Source: Candidatus Roizmanbacteria bacterium CG06_land_8_20_14_3_00_34_14 (GTDB lineage: Bacteria > Patescibacteriota > Microgenomatia > UBA1406 > GWC2-37-13). From it: a stretch of 7,211 nt of DNA. The stretch's first letter is position 1; every line of letters starts with the position of its first letter. The notes beneath the pieces are model-generated. The model ran no database searches and was not told the origin of the DNA. It was given only the letters and a program-made list of their open reading frames with translations. Location of the stretch: positions 1 through 7,211 of the forward strand of contig PEVZ01000046.1 of NCBI GenBank assembly GCA_002779665.1, written 5' to 3'. This document shows positions 1-6,346 of the stretch, piece after piece. The translations under genes and the position numbers were made by a program.

Positions 1-698
1 GTTTTTGCCAATTTAATCCCCTCACTATTTGACTGATGAAAAAATAAATACAGATCATTATTTTCCTGATATGGGAAAGGTCCGTCACCACCTGGCAAGA
101 ATGAATTTGGGCATCGTGTCCAGGTAGATAAATCGTCTGAATAAGCTAATTCTATTTTAAATCCATCATACCTTCCCCAAGCGCCAAAAAATAAGTAGGT
201 ACGATTATCTTGCTTAAAGGAACGACCGGCAAAGACGCCGTTATTTTCAGAATTATTATTTGTATCTGGAATTATTACAGGGGAAAAATTTGTAGAACAA
301 TTAAAATTATTATCACAGGAGCTAGAATAAATTTTATAAATTGAACCGTCGTATTCAGTTAAAAATAACAAATAACCATCTGCAGTTTTTAAAATTCCGG
401 GGTTTGACAAATCTCTACTTGTATTCAATACTACTTTTTTCATTTCCCAATTAATTCCGTCAATCGATTCAAAATAACCAAGGGTATGAAATGGGTCAGG
501 TTGCTTATGAATGGTGAGGATTGCCTTATAGATATTTCCTTCTTTAAAAACATTAGCCTGTTGATGGTCGCTATAACCATCAATATATGAAATCGGTAAC
601 GGATTATCTGTCGATTTCACAAATTCAAAGGAATAAATCGGTTTACAAAAAGATAAAAAAATATAAAAGAATAAAATAACAAGAGTTTTTCTAAACAT
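1..698 (-). CDS. Secreted beta-propeller protein, glycoside hydrolase family 43/32-like (partial, C-terminus beyond left edge)
   Basis: The frame is open from an ATG at 696-698 to the window edge, giving 232 residues without a stop. The N-terminus looks like a signal peptide: basic residues (MFRK), a hydrophobic stretch at about 5-18, then a plausible cleavage site near Tyr22-Ser23, so the product is probably exported. The rest is made of blade-like repeats: EGNIYKAIL at 53-61, DGYLLFLTEYDGSIYKIYSS at 107-126, NRTYLFFGAWGRYDG at 165-179 followed by AYSDDLSTWTR at 185-195, and NDLYLFFHQ at 214-222. This alternation of a displayed strand with 'SxDgxxW' turns (also SIDGINWE at 78-85) is typical of the five-bladed GH43/GH32/GH62 propellers. 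Cys128 and Cys134 could form a disulfide. Catalytic acids cannot be assigned with confidence, so it could be a glycan-binding or inactive propeller rather than a hydrolase. Its place beside polysaccharide genes fits a role on surface glycan. No Shine-Dalgarno sequence is visible. Confidence 0.72.
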   Translation of the reverse strand, partial: MFRKTLVILFFYIFLSFCKPIYSFEFVKSTDNPLPISYIDGYSDHQQANVFKEGNIYKAILTIHKQPDPFHTLGYFESIDGINWEMKKVVLNTSRDLSNPGILKTADGYLLFLTEYDGSIYKIYSSSCDNNFNCSTNFSPVIIPDTNNNSENNGVFAGRSFKQDNRTYLFFGAWGRYDGFKIELAYSDDLSTWTRCPNSFLPGGDGPFPYQENNDLYLFFHQSNSEGIKLAK

Positions 699-759
699 AA
701 TATATTAGTAAATTTATAATTTTATAACTTTATAAACTATTGTTTTCTTTGTCTACCGC

Positions 760-817
760 TTATAACCTACAAAAGTATGTTTTCGGAGCGTCAAATCAAC
801 TTTATTTTGACGATATA
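760..817. repeat. Two-part direct repeat, left copy
   Basis: TTATAACCTACAAAAG (760-775), 26 bases, then TTATTTTGACGATATA (802-817). The same arrangement occurs at 1916-1973, with an identical 16-base first core, 15 of 16 bases in the second core and the same 26-base spacing, while the spacer is poorly conserved. A weaker match extends left to TTTATAAAC at 729-737. This copy overlaps the last codons and stop of the GT-C gene and lies about 60 bases upstream of the propeller gene start. It keeps a TTGACG like the -35 of the right copy but has no good -10 after it. Confidence 0.7.
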
Positions 818-1845
818 TACCCTATTTTTATGAAGCTAAACCAAAGAGCAAAACTAATTATATTTTGTGAAATTAATAGCCAATTTGGCACAATTATACA
901 GTTAAGGCAGAATAGCCAAACATAATAAAAGGAAATTAAATAAAATGTCATCAAGGTTATTAAAAATACGTAATTTCTTGGTTTAATGATTATTAAAAAG
1001 GGGATTATCCAAACAAAATATTGAATAGAAAAATTTGTTGTAAAGATATAGAAAAAAAATAATAATTTTAAAATATTCCTAACTATATCTTTTTCAAGAT
1101 TAGCGTAAGAATAAATAAAAAAGCCAATTAAGAATATTATTGTTAGTAGCTTTTGAAATAATATTCGCTGTTTTCCAAATAAAATTAATGGTCCCCATAT
1201 CCCGTACAGCCCCTGATAGCTAATTAAAGTTTTTCCAATCTCGATTGAATTTGTTTTATAAAAAAAACAGTAAATTAATGTAAATACTATTGGAAATAAT
1301 CCTAATAGAAATAATGTTTTTATATTCTTAATATTTCTTACAATCGGTATCAAAAAAATTAACGGCCAGGTCTTAAGCAAAATAGCAATTGAAAAACTCA
1401 GAATCACTCTAAAATCTTTTTTTATTTTAATTAAATATATTGACAATAAAATAAAAAATACCGGTATTACATCAAATTGTCCGTGCAATGTCGTTATCAA
1501 AATTGTAATTGGATTAATGGCATAAACTAAGGAGGTTTTAAGATTTTTTTTCGAAAGTAGGTAAACCAAATATAGAATTCCAAGATCAAATATAATATTT
1601 ATAAACTTTATAATCGCTACAACGATTATTTTGCTTTGGCTAAAATAGACCGCCAATGCCTCAACATATAAAAAAAATGGTAAATACGGGTGATGGAGAT
1701 TGGCAATAGTCGGATAGATATTTATTCCTCTTAAAGTAAGGTCACCAACCTGTAAATAAGATTGTAAATCATAATTTGTGACATTACGGAATAAATATAG
1801 ACATAGTAGGCGAACGACGAGGGCAATAATAAATATTTTTCGCAT
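802..1845 (-). CDS. GT-C fold integral membrane glycosyltransferase (GT87/PIG-M-like, probable polyprenyl-phosphate-sugar dependent)
   Basis: This 347-residue protein is very hydrophobic, with roughly 9-11 predicted membrane spans starting at residue 3. The pattern is that of GT-C enzymes, which transfer mannose or other sugars from a polyprenyl-phosphate donor on the outer face of the membrane. The first external loop carries Asp26 in NYDLQSY, a candidate catalytic acid, then GINIYP (40-45) and HHPYLP (51-56). Asn111-Pro112 followed by HGQFD (121-125) matches the 'NP...GQxD' signature of GT87/PIG-M-like families, and KTWP at 158-161 matches their conserved K-x-W-P. The start at 1845 is supported by the hydrophobic N-terminus that follows directly. 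No Shine-Dalgarno sequence is seen; a 32-base palindrome begins 5 bases upstream of the ATG. The stop codon and last residues lie inside a repeat shared with the region upstream of the gene. It is transcribed away from the plus-strand operon and towards the propeller gene, 103 bases downstream. The sugar is unknown. Confidence 0.8.
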   Translation of the reverse strand: MRKIFIIALVVRLLCLYLFRNVTNYDLQSYLQVGDLTLRGINIYPTIANLHHPYLPFFLYVEALAVYFSQSKIIVVAIIKFINIIFDLGILYLVYLLSKKNLKTSLVYAINPITILITTLHGQFDVIPVFFILLSIYLIKIKKDFRVILSFSIAILLKTWPLIFLIPIVRNIKNIKTLFLLGLFPIVFTLIYCFFYKTNSIEIGKTLISYQGLYGIWGPLILFGKQRILFQKLLTIIFLIGFFIYSYANLEKDIVRNILKLLFFFYIFTTNFSIQYFVWIIPFLIIIKPRNYVFLITLMTFYLISFYYVWLFCLNCIIVPNWLLISQNIISFALWFSFIKIGYISSK

Positions 1846-1850
1846 ATTTT

Positions 1851-1882
1851 ATGTACGGAACAAATATTTTTGTTCCCTACAA
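1851..1882. repeat. 32-base palindromic repeat, intergenic copy
   Basis: On the minus strand this matches the copy at 5706-5737 at 30 of 32 bases. Core arms GGAACAAA and TTTGTTCC flank a 4-base loop. The outer part of the stem has one C-C mismatch (1856/1877) and an unpaired end. The copy ends 5 bases upstream of the GT-C gene start, so a hairpin could form at the very 5' end of that mRNA. There is no T-run beside it, so it does not look like an intrinsic terminator. Confidence 0.8.
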
Positions 1883-1915
1883 TTTATAAACAATATATGA
1901 ACTTTTTTCAGTCGG

Positions 1916-1973
1916 TTATAACCTACAAAAGCGATTGAATAGAGCATTGAAACGGAATTATTTTGGCGATATA
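1916..1973. repeat. Two-part direct repeat, right copy (contains operon -35 box)
   Basis: TTATAACCTACAAAAG (1916-1931), 26 bases, then TTATTTTGGCGATATA (1958-1973), in the same orientation as the copy at 760-817. The second core contains the TTGGCG -35 of the operon promoter. The first core overlaps a perfect 10-base palindrome, GGTTATAACC (1914-1923), which the left copy lacks by one base. A weaker match extends left to TTTATAAAC at 1883-1891. It lies between the divergent GT-C gene and operon, so it could regulate both. Confidence 0.7.
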
Positions 1974-1991
1974 CTACCTAAATGGTATAAT
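1963..1991 (+). promoter_or_regulatory. Sigma70-type promoter of the glycosyltransferase operon
   Basis: TTGGCG at 1963-1968 (-35) and TATAAT at 1986-1991 (-10) are separated by exactly 17 bases, with TG at 1983-1984 forming an extended -10. The first ATG of the operon is at 1998, so a start 6-7 bases after the -10 falls on or next to that ATG and the transcript would be leaderless. The -35 lies inside the right copy of the two-part direct repeat. No operator is evident apart from the GGTTATAACC palindrome at 1914-1923. Confidence 0.75.
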
Positions 1992-1997
1992 ATACTT

Positions 1998-2747
1998 ATG
2001 AGCACAAAACTATCCGTTTTGATGATCACAAAAAATGCCAGTGAGACTTTAGAAAAATCTTTAGCCTCAATAAAAAAAATTGCTGATGAAATTATTATAG
2101 TTGATAGTAAATCAACTGACAGAACTGTTGAAATTGCCAAAAATTATCTTGCCAAAGTTTATGTCAAAGAATTTGTTGATATTGGTAAACAAAGAATGTT
2201 CGGTCTTTCAAAAGCAACAGGCAAATGGATTTTAATATTAGACTGTGATGAAATTGTTTCGGAAAAATTGATGAAAGAAATTAGATCAAAAATTGGAAAT
2301 AAACAAATAAAAATTAACGGATATTATATTCCTTATCAAAATTTCTTTTTGAATAAACCGCTACAATTTGGAGGTGAGAATTATAAAATGCTTCGTCTTT
2401 TTCGTCGCATAAAACTATCGATAGAGCCTTCACTCGTTCATAACCGAATTAATGTTAAGGATAAAAAAATTGGTTACCTTAAGGGTAAAATTTTCCATCA
2501 TTCCTACCGATCATTTTCCCAAATGTTTTCAAAATTCACCAACTATGGAATTAGAATGGCAAAAGAAAAATATTTATTAGGCGAAAAGTCTTCTTTTAAA
2601 AAAATATTTTTTTATCCCATTCATATGTTTTGGGCCCGCTTCATTAAAGATAGAGGATATGAAGATGGATTTTTCAGAATTCCATTAGATTTAGGATTTG
2701 CTTATATGGAATTTGTCACATATTTAACATTATTCTTTATGTCATGA
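1998..2747 (+). CDS. Glycosyltransferase family 2, WaaE/KdtX-like
   Basis: The 249-residue protein is a GT-A fold, nucleotide-sugar-dependent transferase of the type that extends lipid-linked or core oligosaccharide on the cytoplasmic face. The N-terminus (LSVLMITKNASETLEKSL) is the first Rossmann strand and helix; IIIVDSKSTDRT at 32-43 holds the nucleotide-binding Asp36, and KQRMFGLSKATGKW at 64-77 precedes the metal-binding DxD, here DCD at 82-84. The family usually has DAD. The C-terminal part carries GYEDGFFRIP and a hydrophobic tail, as in WaaE-like proteins that sit on the membrane. The reading frame extends upstream to a TTG at 1935, but the ATG at 1998 is preferred: homology begins right there, and a strong promoter overlaps the longer version, its -10 box ending only 6 bases before this ATG. 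The mRNA is probably leaderless or nearly so. This is the first gene of the operon, and its TGA overlaps the next ATG by 4 bases. Confidence 0.87.
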   Translation: MSTKLSVLMITKNASETLEKSLASIKKIADEIIIVDSKSTDRTVEIAKNYLAKVYVKEFVDIGKQRMFGLSKATGKWILILDCDEIVSEKLMKEIRSKIGNKQIKINGYYIPYQNFFLNKPLQFGGENYKMLRLFRRIKLSIEPSLVHNRINVKDKKIGYLKGKIFHHSYRSFSQMFSKFTNYGIRMAKEKYLLGEKSSFKKIFFYPIHMFWARFIKDRGYEDGFFRIPLDLGFAYMEFVTYLTLFFMS

Positions 2748-4639
2748 AAACTGCCTTCATTTTTGTTCTATATAAAACCCCTCAATCGGAAATCAACCGT
2801 CTTAAAAAAGAGGTCAAAGAATTAAATACTTCGTGTTACAAACTATATTTTATTGACAACTCTTCCAACCGCCAAGGCTATGCTGAAGGCGTTAATGCCG
2901 GAATAAAAAAAGGATTAAAAGACGGATGTGATTTATTTGCAATTGCAAATCCTGATATAACTTTAGTTAAATCGGTTGAATTGGCTAAATTAAATCCGTT
3001 TGATATCTGGAGTTATACCATGCACCAACAGGGAAATAATTATTACGGTGGGATGATAGATAAATGGCGGATGAGTGGGGGATTAATTGATAAAAAGCCA
3101 AATAGACGTTTTTGCGAAACAGATTTTGTTTCCGGCTCTTTAATGTTTATCAAAAAAAAAGTTATCGACAAAATAGGCTTTTTTGATGAAAGTTATTTTA
3201 TGTATTATGAAGAGGTTGATTATTGTTACCGGGCAAAAAAAGCCGGATTTAAAATTGGCATTGATTCCAAAAGATATTACGAACATTTTGAAATTTCTGT
3301 CAATAACCCAAAAAAAGAATTTTATCTTTTTAAAAATAGATTCAAATTTTTAATTAAATACGGATCAATTAAACAGAAGATTAGGGAATTTATCAGAATT
3401 CCAAAAACAGTTTTTGAAGAAATTAGAAAACGACCATTCTATTTAAATTTTTTCAGCTTAAATTTTTCTTCAATTATTAATAAAATTTTGCATTTCATTT
3501 TATTTTTAATTTTTATTAGTTATTTTAAACCTGAAGAATACGGAGTCTATACATTAGCTTGGACTCAGGTAGGACTACTTCTGCCATTAGTCGATTTTGG
3601 AACAACTTCATATGGATTAGTTCATATTAATGATTCGATCGAAAGGAAGATTCGTGAACTTTTTTCACTTCGATTTTATCTGTCATTAATTACCTTTGTA
3701 CTAACCATTAGTTTAGCTATTTTATTTGAATATCCTTCTTCAATTTTGATCCCAATCATCCTTATTTCCTTTGTTATTTTTGCCAATATGTTTTCCGGAA
3801 CGTATTTAATTCTTACTTCAATCAAACAAAAATCATATTTTGCCTCATTTGTTTCGATGATTTTTCAACTATTTTTAGTTGTGTCTTTAATCATTAGTGT
3901 TTTAATAACAAAAAAATTATCACTTGTCTTCATTGTCACTTTTGTTTTATACAATTTATATTCCTTAGTAAATTTTATTCTTATTAGGCGGGAGGTAGGC
4001 GGTTTATCCTTAAAAATCAATTTAAAAAAGTGGTTGGAAATAATTAAAAAATCATTTGTTTATTTATTGATTAGTTTATTAGCCGGATTCTATTCAAAAG
4101 TCGACGTTCTAATATTGAATTTTATTCAGGGAAAAGAGGCAGTCGGGATTTACTCGGCCGGCTATCGATTTTTAGACGCGTTGATGTTTGTCGTCACCGC
4201 TTATAATGTCTCTTCGATACCACTGTTTTCCAAATTAGTCAAAGAAAAGAAAATCAATATTTTTAAAAATAAAATCAGAAAAGACGTTATGTTAGTTTTT
4301 ACGATTGGTGTGTTTATAGCTCTTGGTTTTTATTTTCTTGGACCAATTATATTACCGCTTGTCTATAAAAATACATATCTCCAATCAATTCAAGTTCTAA
4401 GAATAATTATTTTCGCTCTTCCACTTATACTTTTAACATCGGTATTTCTAAACTCAATTTACGCTCTTGGTAAAGCCAAAACAGTTATTTACATTTTTTT
4501 ATTTCAGCTAATAATTAATATTGGATTAAATTTATATTTCATTCCAAGATATAGTTTTTTTGGCTCCGCCTATATTACACTTGGTGGTGAACTGATAAAC
4601 ACATTACTGACTTTTATAGTTCTATGGAGGGTCTTATGA
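2744..4639 (+). CDS. Fusion protein: GT2 (rhamnosyltransferase-like) glycosyltransferase plus Wzx-type polysaccharide flippase
   Basis: One uninterrupted 631-codon frame encodes two normally separate proteins. Residues 1 to about 215 are a GT2 domain: FIFVLYKT at the first strand, Asp38 in FIDNSS, NPD at 69-71, the acceptor-side FVSGSLMFIKK at 128-138, GFFDESYFMYYEEVDYCYR at 145-163 (a GGFDE..F...ED.D..R type motif) and a closing His181. Residues 216-238 form a basic linker. From about 239 to the end is a MOP-superfamily flippase with about 12 predicted spans: KPEEYGVYTLA at 262-272, VDFG soon after, YSAGYRF at 470-476, and late ALGKAK and SAYITLGGEL segments, all typical of Wzx/RfbX. The flippase half (about 390 residues) is close to full length. 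Between Met153 and the first span there is no in-frame ATG or GTG, and only a TTG at codon 249, inside that span, so separate translation of the second half looks unlikely. The flippase should translocate the undecaprenyl-linked unit that the locus builds. Both junctions are 4-base ATGA overlaps. Confidence 0.88.
   Translation: MKTAFIFVLYKTPQSEINRLKKEVKELNTSCYKLYFIDNSSNRQGYAEGVNAGIKKGLKDGCDLFAIANPDITLVKSVELAKLNPFDIWSYTMHQQGNNYYGGMIDKWRMSGGLIDKKPNRRFCETDFVSGSLMFIKKKVIDKIGFFDESYFMYYEEVDYCYRAKKAGFKIGIDSKRYYEHFEISVNNPKKEFYLFKNRFKFLIKYGSIKQKIREFIRIPKTVFEEIRKRPFYLNFFSLNFSSIINKILHFILFLIFISYFKPEEYGVYTLAWTQVGLLLPLVDFGTTSYGLVHINDSIERKIRELFSLRFYLSLITFVLTISLAILFEYPSSILIPIILISFVIFANMFSGTYLILTSIKQKSYFASFVSMIFQLFLVVSLIISVLITKKLSLVFIVTFVLYNLYSLVNFILIRREVGGLSLKINLKKWLEIIKKSFVYLLISLLAGFYSKVDVLILNFIQGKEAVGIYSAGYRFLDALMFVVTAYNVSSIPLFSKLVKEKKINIFKNKIRKDVMLVFTIGVFIALGFYFLGPIILPLVYKNTYLQSIQVLRIIIFALPLILLTSVFLNSIYALGKAKTVIYIFLFQLIINIGLNLYFIPRYSFFGSAYITLGGELINTLLTFIVLWRVL
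4626..4630 (+). promoter_or_regulatory. Shine-Dalgarno sequence for the GT4 gene
   Basis: GGAGG lies 5 bases upstream of the ATG at 4636. It is the only strong Shine-Dalgarno motif before any gene start here and decides between the ATGs at 4624 and 4636. It is itself within the last codons of the flippase fusion gene. Confidence 0.75.
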
Positions 4640-5568
4640 AAATATCTCTCGATGGAGGAGCACTAAACCCAAAAGATAATCAAGGATTTGGCACATCAAC
4701 TTTTTCTGAAAATTTAGTCAAAGCCTTGAATCTTTATGACAAAAAAAATAAATATTTTATTTACACTTTTCAGAATCTTAAACCAAAAATATTTTGGATG
4801 AAGGGAAGGGTTTCAATAGAAGAATTCAAATATAAAAAGGATGTTTTTTTAGCCTTGAATCAAGCGTTACCAATATATGCTTCAGGAAAAATAATCAGTT
4901 TTTGCCATGGACTTTCATATCATTTTTTTCCACAATATTATTCAAGGAATGATGTCATTCGTTTAAATAGACAACTAAAAGAAATGGTTAAAAGATCTGA
5001 TAAAATTATCGTTTCTTCGAAAAAAGTTAAAGATGAACTTACCTCGATATATCAACATATCGAAGGTAGGATTATTGTTCTCCCTTTTGGTATTCCGTTT
5101 GATATGAATAAAGGGAAAATAAAAAAGAAAGATAAATACTTCATTTTCGTTGGTATGGATCACCCTATCAAAAATATTAATTTTATTATAAAAGCATTCT
5201 CTGAATTTAAAAAAAATAAAAAATATAAAGAATATAAATTAAAAATTCTGACAAATAACATTTCGAGAAAACGTTTAAAAAATTATTATCAAAATGCGAC
5301 CGCTTTGCTGACAGCTTCTCATTATGAAAGTTTCAATTTTCCAGTACTCGAAGCATTATCCCTCGGCTGTCCGGTTATTGGTCTTAAATCGGCAATTATT
5401 CCAGAATTAACATCATACGTCAATTTAGCAAACAATATCGACGAATTTGTTGAGCTTATGAAAAGTAGTATTAATAAATCGATTAACCTGCCTGCCGGCA
5501 GGCAAGGTCGATTGTACACACAATTTAATTGGAAAAATTATGTCAAAAATTTAGTAGACTTATATTAG
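4636..5568 (+). CDS. Glycosyltransferase family 4 (GT-B fold), with LPAGRQG repeat insertion
   Basis: This 310-residue protein is a retaining GT-B transferase that would add a sugar from a nucleotide donor to the growing lipid-linked oligosaccharide. The N-terminal acceptor domain starts with MKISLDGGAL and a glycine-rich loop (GFGTSTF). The donor domain has FVGMDHPIKN (171-180), the usual 'GxxxxRKN' strand-loop, and SHYESFNFPVLEALSLGCPV with the EX7E pair at Glu231 and Glu239, the hallmark of GT4. The C-terminus (FNWKNYVKNLVDLY) matches the family's closing FSWE helix. It is somewhat shorter than the usual 350-380 residues. An ATG 12 bases earlier (4624) is in frame, but the 4636 ATG is chosen because it is preceded by GGAGG at the right distance and overlaps the upstream stop as ATGA. 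Residues 285-291 (LPAGRQG) are encoded by an inserted palindrome between the last Rossmann segment and the terminal helix, where the fold should tolerate it. Confidence 0.86.
   Translation: MKISLDGGALNPKDNQGFGTSTFSENLVKALNLYDKKNKYFIYTFQNLKPKIFWMKGRVSIEEFKYKKDVFLALNQALPIYASGKIISFCHGLSYHFFPQYYSRNDVIRLNRQLKEMVKRSDKIIVSSKKVKDELTSIYQHIEGRIIVLPFGIPFDMNKGKIKKKDKYFIFVGMDHPIKNINFIIKAFSEFKKNKKYKEYKLKILTNNISRKRLKNYYQNATALLTASHYESFNFPVLEALSLGCPVIGLKSAIIPELTSYVNLANNIDEFVELMKSSINKSINLPAGRQGRLYTQFNWKNYVKNLVDLY
5485..5508. repeat. GC-rich palindrome encoding LPAGRQG inside the GT4 gene
   Basis: A perfect 16-base palindrome, TGCCTGCCGGCAGGCA (5489-5504), is conspicuous in AT-rich coding sequence. It is read in frame as LPAGRQG (residues 285-291). 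I know this peptide as a recurrent insertion in Patescibacteria/CPR proteins. The 24-base block is flanked by CGATT on both sides (5480-5484 and 5509-5513), which may be a target duplication or chance. Confidence 0.78.
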
Positions 5569-5569
5569 T

Positions 5570-6346
5570 ATGAGAATATCCGCAGTAATTCTGACTAAAA
5601 ATGAAGAAAACAACATTAATAGATGTTTAAAATCCTTAGATTTTTGTGATGAAATTATTGTCATAGATGATTATTCAACGGATAAAACGATTGATATCAT
5701 TAATAATGTAGGGAACAAAAATATTTGTTCCCTACATAAACGAAAATTAAACAATGATTTTGCCTCTCAAAGAAATTTTGGTCTTAAAAAAGCAAGTAAT
5801 GAATGGGTCTTGTTTATCGATGCTGATGAAGAGGTAACAAATGAACTGGCTAAAGAAGTTAGGAGTTATGTGTTAGATGGGGATTGGAAAGAGTCTGAAG
5901 CATTTTATATAAAACGGAGAGATTTTTTTTGGGAAAAGGAGCTTAAATACGGAGAAATTAAAAAAGTTAGGGAGCAGGGAATTATTCGTTTGGTTAAAAA
6001 AAATTCCGGACATTGGATGGGAGAAGTCCATGAAGTATTTTATCCGGCTAACAAAAAAGTCGGTCAACTAAACGGATTTCTTAACCACTACCCCCACCAA
6101 GCCTCGACGGAATTTATTAATGATGTTAATCGTTACTCAAGTATCCGAGCAGAGGAATTATTTAATCGAGGAACAAGAACTAATGTTTTCCAAATTATTT
6201 TTTTCCCCTTAGGAAAATTCCTTTATAACTATTTTTTTAATTTAGGATTTTTAGACGGGCCGGCTGGATTTACTTATTCCTTTATGATGAGCTTTCATTC
6301 ATTTTTAGTAAGAGCCAAGCTTTATCAAATGACAAATAAAAAATGA
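5570..6346 (+). CDS. Glycosyltransferase family 2, WaaE/KdtX-like (second copy), carrying a palindromic repeat in frame
   Basis: The 258-residue protein is a second enzyme of the same GT2 subfamily as the first gene of the operon, but clearly diverged from it. ISAVILTKNEENNINRCLKS begins the fold, VIDDYSTDKT at 31-40 binds the nucleotide, FASQRNFGLKKASNEW at 64-79 leads into DAD at 84-86, the metal site. RLVKK at 140-144 and WMGEVHE at 149-155 include the conserved acceptor-side His-Glu, and GFLDGPAGF near the end matches the family's C-terminal membrane-facing motif. Residues 46-56 (NVGNKNICSLH) are encoded by a 32-base palindrome, and the segment between STD and NDF is about 4 residues longer than I expect for the family. 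The gene starts 1 base after the previous stop with no visible Shine-Dalgarno sequence, so translation is probably coupled. Its TGA overlaps the next ATG by 4 bases. The donor sugar is unknown. Confidence 0.87.
   Translation: MRISAVILTKNEENNINRCLKSLDFCDEIIVIDDYSTDKTIDIINNVGNKNICSLHKRKLNNDFASQRNFGLKKASNEWVLFIDADEEVTNELAKEVRSYVLDGDWKESEAFYIKRRDFFWEKELKYGEIKKVREQGIIRLVKKNSGHWMGEVHEVFYPANKKVGQLNGFLNHYPHQASTEFINDVNRYSSIRAEELFNRGTRTNVFQIIFFPLGKFLYNYFFNLGFLDGPAGFTYSFMMSFHSFLVRAKLYQMTNKK
5706..5737. repeat. 32-base palindromic repeat, copy inside the second WaaE-like GT2 gene
   Basis: ATGTAGGGAACAAA, the 4-base loop AATA, and TTTGTTCCCTACAT form a perfect 14-base stem. It is read in frame as residues 46-56 of the GT2 protein. 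The asymmetric loop shows that it lies in the opposite orientation to the intergenic copy at 1851-1882. The host gene has no stop or frameshift at this point. Confidence 0.85.

Noticed and set aside
807..835. A second plus-strand promoter at the left repeat (TTGACG at 807-812).
   Set aside because: At 17 bases downstream the sequence is ATGAAG, with no acceptable -10, and transcription would run antisense into the GT-C gene.
740..925. A 61-codon plus-strand open frame over the left repeat and the end of the GT-C gene.
   Set aside because: It is mostly antisense to the well-supported GT-C gene, has no Shine-Dalgarno sequence and no recognisable domain. The residues that look like those before the GT2 start come from the shared DNA repeat.
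1935..1997. A 21-codon N-terminal extension of the first GT2 gene from a TTG.
   Set aside because: It would be encoded by the promoter itself, and the family's N-terminus starts at the 1998 ATG.
5706..5737. The perfect stem in the GT2 gene as an intrinsic terminator.
   Set aside because: It is in mid-gene, AT-rich in its inner stem and not followed by a T-run; the reading frame continues through it.
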